From NCBI GenBank assembly GCA_934869045.1, contig CAKXAF010000072.1, positions 1 to 10,103 on the forward strand: a stretch of DNA of 10,103 nucleotides, written 5' to 3'. Under the pieces are notes generated by a model. The model did not search any database and was not told where the DNA came from. It worked only from the letters and a program-made list of their open reading frames with translations. This document shows positions 1 through 5,600 of this stretch, in pieces; positions within the stretch are counted from its first letter, which is position 1; every line of letters starts with the position of its first letter. Position numbers and translations under genes: made by a program. This DNA comes from an uncultured Nitrososphaerota archaeon. GTDB taxonomy: Bacteria; Bacillota; Clostridia; Oscillospirales; Ruminococcaceae.

Positions 1-1
1 C

Positions 2-382
2 CTTTACTTTGACCACGCTGTGCTGAAACAGATGGCGAAGCAGCAATCCGGCGTCATCATCCATCTGGGCTCCATCACCGGTGAGGAAGGCTGCGCCGTC
101 AACGTCGCCTACTCTGCCTCCAAATCAGCCCTGATGAACGGCATGACCAAGTCCGTGGCCCTGGCCGGTGCGAAGTACAACGTCCGCTGCGTCTGTGTCG
201 CGCCAGGTCCGGTGCTGACCCGGCCCGGCATGGCCAACATGAAAACTCTGATGGGCCGGGCCGCTGAACCGCAGGAGATCGCCGACCTGATCCTGTATCT
301 GGCCTCTGACAGGGCGGCCTTCGCCACCGGTTCCAGCTACCTCATCGACGGCGGACGAAACATTATGCGCAATAAGGAGTGA
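2..382 (+). CDS. Short-chain dehydrogenase/reductase (SDR), C-terminal part
   Basis: This is the 3' part of a classical SDR gene. The frame is open to the left edge (first full codon at base 2), so the N-terminal Rossmann segment with the TGxxxGxG cofactor motif lies outside the window. What remains has the SDR catalytic set: Ser in HLGSITG and the YSASK Tyr-x-x-x-Lys motif. It is followed by the VAPGPVLT segment after strand 6 and the usual C-terminal end with ASDRAAFATGS and IDGG. SDRs of this FabG-like group use NAD(P)(H) to oxidise or reduce a hydroxyl/keto group; the substrate cannot be read here. The stop TGA (380-382) lies 5 bases before the next gene's ATG, so the two are in one operon. 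The family call is firm; the start and substrate are unknown. Confidence 0.9.
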   Translation, partial: LYFDHAVLKQMAKQQSGVIIHLGSITGEEGCAVNVAYSASKSALMNGMTKSVALAGAKYNVRCVCVAPGPVLTRPGMANMKTLMGRAAEPQEIADLILYLASDRAAFATGSSYLIDGGRNIMRNKE

Positions 383-387
383 GCGAA

Positions 388-1164
388 ATGAAACCGACCT
401 TTCTCGGACACAACCGTCCTCTGCTCACCGCTATGGTCCAGCAGGAGGATCCGGAAAGCTGCATCAGCGTCATGCGCAACGCCATCTATGACGGCGCGGA
501 CGCTTTCGGCGTACAGCTGTGCAATCTCCCGTCCGCCTGCCGGACTGAAGAGGAATACCGCCGCATTTTCTGCTATGCGGAGGATCTGCCCATCTACGTC
601 ACCAACTACCGCGCCAAACATAGCGCCGGGCTCACCGATGAGGAGCGCGCCGAAGGCCTGCTTCTGGCTCTGTGGGCCGGCGCGACCCTGTGCGACGTCA
701 TGGGGGATCTCTTCGGCCCCGCGCCTTTGGAACTCAGCCGCGATCCCCACGTCATCGCCCGGCAGGAACAGCTCATCGGCCGCATCCACAGCATGGGCGG
801 CGAGGTGCTGATGTCCTGCCACACCGGCTGCTTTCTGCCCCCGGAGCAGGTCCTGGAGATTGCCAAAGCCCAGGAAGCCCGGGGAGCGGACATCGCGAAA
901 ATCGTCACCCAGGCCAACTCCGAGGAGGAGCTGCTGGAAAACCTCCGGGCCTCCCTTCTGATGAAACGGGAGCTGAAAATTCCGTTTCTCTTCCTCGCCA
1001 ATGGTTCCCACTGCAAGCTGCAGCGCATCATCGGACCGATGTTCGGCTCCGTCATGGTTCTCTGTGTCCAGCAGTACACCAACCGGGATTCCCGGGAACA
1101 GCCCCTGCTCCGGGCCGCCCGGGACGCCCTTCTAAACATTGACTGGAAGCCCTGCCGCCCCTGA
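388..1164 (+). CDS. Type I 3-dehydroquinate dehydratase-like protein
   Basis: A 258-residue (beta/alpha)8-barrel protein of the class I aldolase superfamily, related to AroD-type 3-dehydroquinate dehydratase. True AroD forms a lysine Schiff base with dehydroquinate. Visible counterparts are His145 in LMSCHTG, Lys171 in DIAKIVTQ (Schiff-base lysine), and Arg213 followed by FGS. The positions matching the AroD substrate residues Glu46, Arg48 and Glu86 appear to be Gly, Gln and His when aligned by eye to the Salmonella enzyme from memory. A lyase or aldolase on another substrate is therefore more likely than the shikimate step. ATG 388 is chosen because AAGGAG at 374-379 lies 8 bases before it; an upstream GTG at 379 overlaps that site. 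The gene lies between two oxidoreductases in one operon. The superfamily is confident; the reaction is uncertain. Confidence 0.8.
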   Translation: MKPTFLGHNRPLLTAMVQQEDPESCISVMRNAIYDGADAFGVQLCNLPSACRTEEEYRRIFCYAEDLPIYVTNYRAKHSAGLTDEERAEGLLLALWAGATLCDVMGDLFGPAPLELSRDPHVIARQEQLIGRIHSMGGEVLMSCHTGCFLPPEQVLEIAKAQEARGADIAKIVTQANSEEELLENLRASLLMKRELKIPFLFLANGSHCKLQRIIGPMFGSVMVLCVQQYTNRDSREQPLLRAARDALLNIDWKPCRP

Positions 1165-1180
1165 TTTCGGAGGAATCGCC

Positions 1181-2164
1181 ATGAAAGCCATCTTGATTGC
1201 AGCAGACAAATCCCTGATTTGGAGCGAGGCGCCGGATCCCGCTCCCCGCCCGGATGAAGTCCTGATAGAGGTTCACTGCGCAGCTCTGAACCGCGCCGAC
1301 CTAATGCAGCGAGAGGGGGATTACCCACCGCCTCCCGGCTGCCCGGAGTGGATGGGCCTGGAAATCTCCGGCGTCGTCCAGGCGGTCGGGGAGGAAGCAG
1401 CCCGGAAAAGTTCCTGGAAGCCCGGTGACCGGGTCTGTGCCCTTCTGGGCGGCGGCGGATACGCCCAGTACGCCGCCGTCCGGTACGATATGCTGATGCC
1501 CGTCCCCAAAAACTGCTCCATGGAGGAGGCTGCGGCCATTCCGGAGGCCTTTGCCACCGCCTATCTGAACCTTTTCCTCGAAGGGGACATCCAGCCCGGG
1601 AATACCCTCCTGATGCATGCCGGAGCCAGCGGGCTGGCCAGCGTGGTCATCCCCATGGCCAAGGCCTTCGGCATCCGGGTCATCACCTCGGTGCTCAACG
1701 GGGAAATTGCGGAAAAAATCCGGCACCTCCACGCCGACCTTGTCATCGACACCAGCCGGGAAAGCTGCGCGGAAATCCTGAAGCGGCAGCTGGAGGAGGG
1801 CCATCCGGTGGATGTGGCCATCGACTGTTTGGGCGGATCCGGAATGGGCAGCTGCCTCCCCTATCTCGCCCACGGCGGACGGTGGATCATGATTGCCGCG
1901 CTGGCCGGGACTCTGACCGAAATCGACCTGAAAAACATCTATGTCCGGAACATCCGCATCATCGGCAGCACCCTCCGTTCCCGCCCTCCGGCTGTCAAGG
2001 CCCGGATCCTGGCGGAGCTGGTGGAAAAGGTCTGGCCCAAAGTGGAGGCTGGCCTGCTGAAACCCACCATCTACCGGACCCTGCCCATAACCCGGGCCGA
2101 GGAAGCCCACGCCATTCTGCAGCGCGGGGAAAACGTCGGAAAGGTGGTGCTCCTGGTCAAATAA
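1181..2164 (+). CDS. PIG3-type quinone oxidoreductase-like MDR protein
   Basis: A 327-residue zinc-free medium-chain dehydrogenase/reductase. The stretch NRADLMQREGDYPPPPG (residues 37-53) and the late IIGSTLRSRPP motif are hallmarks of the PIG3/TP53I3 quinone oxidoreductase group, which uses NADPH to reduce quinones or other enones. An N-terminal GroES-like domain (about 1-120) precedes a Rossmann domain with HAGASGLAS at 146-154. The family normally has GxSGVG here; the third glycine is Ala153, a mild deviation in the dinucleotide loop. No structural-zinc cysteine set is seen. ATG 1181 is preferred over an upstream in-frame start inside the previous gene because GGAGGA (1169-1174) lies 6 bases before it. 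It follows the dehydratase-like gene by 16 bases and is the last gene before the terminator. The true substrate may be an enone made by its operon partners. Confidence 0.88.
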   Translation: MKAILIAADKSLIWSEAPDPAPRPDEVLIEVHCAALNRADLMQREGDYPPPPGCPEWMGLEISGVVQAVGEEAARKSSWKPGDRVCALLGGGGYAQYAAVRYDMLMPVPKNCSMEEAAAIPEAFATAYLNLFLEGDIQPGNTLLMHAGASGLASVVIPMAKAFGIRVITSVLNGEIAEKIRHLHADLVIDTSRESCAEILKRQLEEGHPVDVAIDCLGGSGMGSCLPYLAHGGRWIMIAALAGTLTEIDLKNIYVRNIRIIGSTLRSRPPAVKARILAELVEKVWPKVEAGLLKPTIYRTLPITRAEEAHAILQRGENVGKVVLLVK

Positions 2165-2220
2165 TCCCACGCGCCCTCCCCTGCAGTCTGTACAGCAGAA
2201 CGCAAAAGCCGCCCATACTC

Positions 2221-2253
2221 CCACGTGCCCGCCATCCGGGCACGTGGTTTTTT
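2221..2253 (+). terminator. Rho-independent terminator of the left operon
   Basis: A perfect 11-bp stem (CCACGTGCCCG at 2221-2231 with its complement at 2237-2247) with a 5-base loop, followed by six T residues (2248-2253). It lies 56 bases after the QOR stop codon and ends the + strand operon. The regulator gene on the - strand ends inside the T-run (stop codon 2252-2254), so the hairpin also lies directly after that gene. It lacks a T-run in that direction and probably works best for the + strand. Confidence 0.92.
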
Positions 2254-3085
2254 ATAAGTCCGATCCCGTTTTCCGCACCTGCATCGGCGTCATGCCGTAC
2301 TGCTTCTGAAAGGCCCTGGAAAAGCTGGAAAAAGAGCCGAATCCGCTGGCGAAGCAGATGTCTGTGACCGACCGGTCCCCGGATACCAGCAGATTCCGGG
2401 CATATTGGACCCGCAGGGCGCAGATGTATTCGGAGAAGTTCCTGCCAACCGCCTTCCGGAACAGGCCGGAAAAGTAATGGGGGCTGAGGCCTACTGCGGC
2501 CGCCGCCTCTTCCAAAGTCAGATCCTCCCGGAAGTGCCGGTGTACGTAAAGGAGCGCACCCCGTACCCCCCGAACGCTTTCTCCTTCCTGACCGCCTGAA
2601 AAAATCTTCCGGAGGAGGACGATCAGGATGCACTGCATCAGGCTCTGCTGATACGCCACAGCCAGTTCCTTTCTGCCCGCCGCCTCCTCCGCCAGCTGGG
2701 AAAACAGCGGCAGCAGCCGGGCCTGCTCCTCCTTTGTCAGCTCCATCTGAACACCCCGGCAGGAGAGGAGCCGATCCCCCAGGGCGCTTCCGCTGAACAG
2801 CTCCTCGGAAAACATCACCCCGTAATACCGCAGCGGCTCCTCCACCCGCACGGCATGGACGTCTGCCGGGGTCAGAAGATAGATCGATCCGGCAGAAAGA
2901 GGCTGCCCGGTCCCATTGAGCAGATGCGTCCCCCTTCCGGACAGAATGCACTCCATTTCAAAGAAATCGTGGGTGTGCGGTTCAAAATCCCGATCCAAAA
3001 ACCGCAGGGAGGCGAGCAGCGCCTCCCCGGGCCCGATATAGGCCTCCCGCGTATACAGCGGGGGAAGTCCCCTGTGTTTTCCCAC
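2252..3085 (-). CDS. AraC-family transcriptional regulator
   Basis: A 277-residue AraC/XylS-type activator. The N-terminal part is a cupin-like ligand domain with PHTHDFFEME (His37, His39, Glu43) and a later LLTPADVHAV strand. The last roughly 100 residues hold the two helix-turn-helix motifs: LTLEEAAAAVGLSPHYFSGL and the second beginning SVTDICFASGFGS, ending in the FSRAFQKQYGMTPMQVRK signature. Such proteins usually sense a sugar and activate a neighbouring catabolic operon. The GTG start at 3085 is preferred: it has AAAGGAGG (3093-3100) 7 bases upstream, and a good promoter (-35 3135-3140, -10 3112-3117) would start the transcript after the alternative ATG at 3133, which has no ribosome binding site. 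It is divergent from the GH2-ROK-SIS operon, its likely target. The stop overlaps the T-run of the terminator. Confidence 0.9.
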   Translation of the reverse strand: MGKHRGLPPLYTREAYIGPGEALLASLRFLDRDFEPHTHDFFEMECILSGRGTHLLNGTGQPLSAGSIYLLTPADVHAVRVEEPLRYYGVMFSEELFSGSALGDRLLSCRGVQMELTKEEQARLLPLFSQLAEEAAGRKELAVAYQQSLMQCILIVLLRKIFSGGQEGESVRGVRGALLYVHRHFREDLTLEEAAAAVGLSPHYFSGLFRKAVGRNFSEYICALRVQYARNLLVSGDRSVTDICFASGFGSFSSFSRAFQKQYGMTPMQVRKTGSDL

Positions 3086-3092
3086 CGGCCGC

Positions 3093-3100
3093 CCTCCTTT
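3093..3100 (-). promoter_or_regulatory. Ribosome binding site deciding the AraC start
   Basis: On the - strand this reads AAAGGAGG, 7 bases before GTG 3085. It is the strongest Shine-Dalgarno match near the 5' end of the regulator gene, and no such site precedes the in-frame ATG at 3133. Confidence 0.75.
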
Positions 3101-3111
3101 CGCTTTCCTCC

Positions 3112-3140
3112 ATAATAACAGAACACCATGCATTATTCAA
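3112..3140 (-). promoter_or_regulatory. Predicted sigma-A promoter of the AraC regulator
   Basis: On the - strand, TTGAAT (3135-3140) and TATTAT (3112-3117) are separated by exactly 17 bases, matching the vegetative consensus at 4 of 6 and 5 of 6 positions. Transcription would begin near 3105, leaving a leader of about 20 bases that contains the AAAGGAGG site before GTG 3085. This is a prediction by eye. Confidence 0.55.
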
Positions 3141-3148
3141 GATTTATC

Positions 3149-3169
3149 GGAAAAATTGCAAGTTTTTCC
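3149..3169. promoter_or_regulatory. Inverted repeat, candidate regulator-binding site
   Basis: Perfect 7-bp arms GGAAAAA (3149-3155) and TTTTTCC (3163-3169) around a 7-base spacer that contains TTGCAA. The repeat lies just upstream of the regulator's predicted -35, and about 47 to 67 bases before the expected start of the GH2 operon transcript, a common position for an activator site. Binding by the adjacent AraC protein is inference; AraC proteins more often use direct repeats. Confidence 0.4.
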
Positions 3170-3199
3170 ACCTTTTTGAAAAGCGTTTTTTCTTCCACC
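3166..3199 (+). repeat. Direct repeat TTCCACC, two copies, candidate operator half-sites
   Basis: TTCCACC occurs at 3166-3172 and again at 3193-3199, 27 bases start to start. Both copies are embedded in T-rich DNA and followed by a T-run. The first overlaps the right arm of the inverted repeat, and the second lies just before the TATAAT box of the GH2 operon. Two ordered half-sites would fit an AraC-type binding mode, but the repeat is short and may be chance. Confidence 0.3.
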
Positions 3200-3203
3200 G
3201 TTT

Positions 3204-3209
3204 TATAAT
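3204..3209 (+). promoter_or_regulatory. -10 box (TATAAT) of the GH2-ROK-SIS operon
   Basis: A perfect TATAAT at 3204-3209 would set a start near 3216. No acceptable -35 lies at 16-18 bases upstream (bases 3181-3186 read AAGCGT); the nearest TTGAAA (3176-3181) is 22 bases away, too far for standard sigma-A contact. A perfect -10 with a poor -35 is typical of activator-dependent promoters and agrees with the divergent AraC gene. Confidence 0.5.
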
Positions 3210-3214
3210 AAAGA

Positions 3215-3269
3215 CGAAAGATCGTTTTCGCCCGCCTTTTCAAAAGGCGGCGGCCGTGCTCTGCAGAGC
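3215..3269 (+). promoter_or_regulatory. Structured leader with three dyads before the GH2 gene
   Basis: Three successive hairpin-capable dyads lie between the predicted transcript start and the GH2 start. They are CGAAA/TTTCG (3215-3219 with 3226-3230), CCGCCTTTT-C-AAAAGGCGG (3232-3250, a perfect 9-1-9 dyad) and GCTCTGCAGAGC (3258-3269, a perfect 12-bp palindrome). None is followed by a T-run, so they are not simple terminators. They could be repressor operators or an mRNA-stabilising leader. No known riboswitch class is recognised. Confidence 0.45.
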
Positions 3270-3281
3270 GCGAACCCCATG

Positions 3282-3287
3282 AAAGGA
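3282..3287 (+). promoter_or_regulatory. Ribosome binding site of the GH2 gene
   Basis: AAAGGA at 3282-3287. In-frame ATG codons at 3279, 3291 and 3297 compete. Only 3297 has a normal distance (9 bases) to this site; 3291 is 3 bases away and 3279 lies upstream of it. This supports a start at 3297. Confidence 0.55.
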
Positions 3288-3296
3288 TGTATGCGG

Positions 3297-5600
3297 ATGG
3301 ATCGGAATTTTTCACTGGACGGCCAGTGGACCCTCTTTTACGCCAACGAGGAAAACGTCCCCCCTTCTTCCCCCAAGGAGTTGGAATGTCTTAGGCTCCC
3401 CTGCATCCCCGCGGAGGTACCGGGCAATGTAGAGCTGGACCTTTCCCGGGCAGGCCTGCTCCCTGCCGACCTGTACCGGGGGATGAACCCCTGCCTGGCC
3501 GAGGCCTATGAGGCCTATGGCTGGTGGTACCGGACGGAATTCGACACGCCCCCCGCCGAGCCGGGAGAGCGGCTGTTTCTCCGTTTTGAAGGGGTGGATT
3601 GCCTGGCGGAGTACACCCTCAACGACCAGCTACTGGGCACTTCAGAGAATGCCTTTATCCCCCATGAATTCGACGTCACGGAGAAGATTGTCACCAGCGG
3701 ACGGAACATCCTGTGGGTACACATCCGCTCCGCCCTGCTGGAGCAGCTGCGCCAGCCCTACACGCAGTACCTTCTCTGCGGCTGGCACAGCGGGGGCGGC
3801 ATTTCTTTGCGCAAGCCCGCCCACGCCTTCGGCTGGGACATTTTTCCCCGGGCGCTGACAGCCGGGCTCTGGAAAAGCGTCCGGCTGGTGGCGCGGACAG
3901 CCTATTCCTTTGAAGAGCTGGGGTATTTCACACGTTTCAGCCCCGGTATGGAGCCTCATCTGCAATTTTTCTTCAGCGCTTCCGCTCCCATGGAGAGGCT
4001 TCTCAGCGGGGAGATGTCCGTCCGGATTACCGGCCGCTGCGGAGAGGATTCCTCCTTTGCAGCCGTTTATCCCCTGCGAAAGCAGAAGGCGGCCCGGGTC
4101 GACTGCTCCGTCCGCAATCCCAAGCTGTGGTGGCCCTTCGGATACGGAGAACCCAACGTCTACGACGCTGTGGCCGAACTGCTGGACGGCGGCGCTGTCG
4201 TCGCCCGGAAGGAACTGACCGTGGGACTGCGCAGCCTGCGGCTCAAACGCACGGAGTCTCTGGACGCCGAACGTCCCTGCTTCCAGTTTGAGATCAACGG
4301 CGAGGACATCATGTGCCGGGGGAGCAACTGGGTCCCCCTGAACCCCTACCACAGTCTGGACCGGGAGCGCTATCCCCAGGCTCTGGCCTTGGCTTCCGAC
4401 ATCGGCTGCAATATGCTGCGGGTCTGGGGCGGCGGCGTCTACGAGCAGGAGGAATTTTACGATTACTGCGACCGCCGCGGTATCATGGTATGGCAGGATT
4501 TTATGATGGCCTGCCAGACCTGCCCTCTGGACGAAACGCTGCTGTCCAACATGGAAACGGAGTTCACCCATGTCATCCGTACCCTGCGCCACCATCCCTC
4601 CATTGTCCTCTGGGCCGGGGACAACGAAATCGATGAAGCCCTGAACTCCGGCGGCATCGACCCCTCCGCCAACCGCATCACCCGGGAGCTGATCCCCCGG
4701 CTGCTGGTCCAGCATGACCCTTTCCGTCCCTATCTGCCCAGCTCCCCTTATATTTCCAGCAAAAATTTTGCCGCCCTCCAACAGGGTAAAGACCTTCTCC
4801 CGGAGCGCCATCTCTGGGGTGCGCGGGACTACTACAAGGCGGACTTCTACACCCAATCCCAGGCCTGCTTCGTCAGCGAAACCGGATATCACGGCTGCCC
4901 CTGCCCGGAATCTGTCCGGCAGATCGTGGACGGAGACTGTGTCTGGCCCTGGGACAATGAACAGTGGACGCTCCACTCCTCTGATCAGCACGGAAACGAT
5001 TCCCGGGTTCGTCTCATGGCCGATCAGATCCGCCAGCTCTTCGCCTTTGAGCCGGAAACCCTCGAGGAATTCTCGCTGGCGTCCCAGATCTCCCAGGCAG
5101 AGGCCAAAAAATATTTTATCGAACGGATCCGCGCGGGCCGCCCGAAAAAAAGCGGCATCCTCTGGTGGAACCTGCTGGACGGCTGGCCGCAGATGTCCGA
5201 CGCCGTGGTGGACTACTTCTTCCGCAAAAAGCTGGCCTATTCCTACATCAAGCGTGCCCAGGCCCCCTTTTCCCTGCTGATAGATGAGATGCGGGACTGG
5301 CACTACACCCTGCTGGCGGCCAACGATACCCTCCTGCCGGTCACCGGCAGCTGCCGGGTTTCGGACATCGAAACCGGACAGCTTTACTGGGAAGGCAGCT
5401 TTACCGCCGCCCCCAACCGGACCACGCCCATCGCCCGGATCCGGATGCTCTATTCGGAGCAGCGGATGCTGCTGCTCCAATGGTCTGCTGGCGGCCAAAC
5501 AGGTTTCAACCATTATCTCTGCGGAATGCCTCCCTTTTCGTTGGAAAAATACCGGGACTGGCTGGAAAAGCTCCGCGCACTTGAGGAGAATTTACAATGA
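3297..5600 (+). CDS. GH2 beta-mannosidase-type glycoside hydrolase
   Basis: A 767-residue family 2 glycoside hydrolase without a signal peptide, so probably cytoplasmic. Domains in order: sugar-binding jelly roll (about 5-190, starting FSLDGQWTL), Ig-like sandwich (about 190-300), TIM barrel (about 300-610, with GSNWVPLNP and MLRVWGGGVYEQEEFYDYCD) and a short C-terminal beta domain. Acid/base Glu444 sits in LWAGDNE and the likely nucleophile Glu528 in FVSETGYHG. The layout and the RKP..FGWD loop (172-181) are those of beta-mannosidases, which remove beta-mannose from non-reducing ends. The loop continues IFPR where the family commonly has WGPR, so the sugar specificity may differ. It is somewhat shorter than many bacterial family members (about 820-890). 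ATG 3297 is chosen by ribosome binding site spacing. The stop overlaps the kinase start by 4 bases. Another GH2 activity on a related beta-glycoside is possible. Confidence 0.88.
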   Translation: MDRNFSLDGQWTLFYANEENVPPSSPKELECLRLPCIPAEVPGNVELDLSRAGLLPADLYRGMNPCLAEAYEAYGWWYRTEFDTPPAEPGERLFLRFEGVDCLAEYTLNDQLLGTSENAFIPHEFDVTEKIVTSGRNILWVHIRSALLEQLRQPYTQYLLCGWHSGGGISLRKPAHAFGWDIFPRALTAGLWKSVRLVARTAYSFEELGYFTRFSPGMEPHLQFFFSASAPMERLLSGEMSVRITGRCGEDSSFAAVYPLRKQKAARVDCSVRNPKLWWPFGYGEPNVYDAVAELLDGGAVVARKELTVGLRSLRLKRTESLDAERPCFQFEINGEDIMCRGSNWVPLNPYHSLDRERYPQALALASDIGCNMLRVWGGGVYEQEEFYDYCDRRGIMVWQDFMMACQTCPLDETLLSNMETEFTHVIRTLRHHPSIVLWAGDNEIDEALNSGGIDPSANRITRELIPRLLVQHDPFRPYLPSSPYISSKNFAALQQGKDLLPERHLWGARDYYKADFYTQSQACFVSETGYHGCPCPESVRQIVDGDCVWPWDNEQWTLHSSDQHGNDSRVRLMADQIRQLFAFEPETLEEFSLASQISQAEAKKYFIERIRAGRPKKSGILWWNLLDGWPQMSDAVVDYFFRKKLAYSYIKRAQAPFSLLIDEMRDWHYTLLAANDTLLPVTGSCRVSDIETGQLYWEGSFTAAPNRTTPIARIRMLYSEQRMLLLQWSAGGQTGFNHYLCGMPPFSLEKYRDWLEKLRALEENLQ

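Noticed and set aside
1301..2224. Open frame of about 307 codons on the - strand opposite the quinone oxidoreductase gene
   Set aside because: Antisense shadow of a well-supported gene, with low-complexity composition and no family motif.
2157..2951. Second - strand frame of about 264 codons overlapping the AraC gene
   Set aside because: Out of frame with the AraC coding sequence, which contains both HTH motifs; this frame is Gly/Arg/Ala rich and shows no domain.
3178..3191. Possible CcpA cre site (GAAAAGCGTTTTTT) near the GH2 promoter
   Set aside because: The central AAGCGTTTT fits, but the conserved TG and CA ends are missing. It was kept only as a weak resemblance.
3176..3209. TTGAAA and TATAAT read as a complete promoter
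   Set aside because: The 22-base spacer is too long for normal sigma-A recognition, so only the -10 box is annotated.
3642..5513. Very long open frame (about 623 codons) on the - strand opposite the GH2 gene
   Set aside because: It lies fully antisense to a gene with clear catalytic motifs, its translation is rich in Gly, Val, Pro and Gln without any recognisable domain, and long antisense open frames are expected in GC-rich coding DNA.
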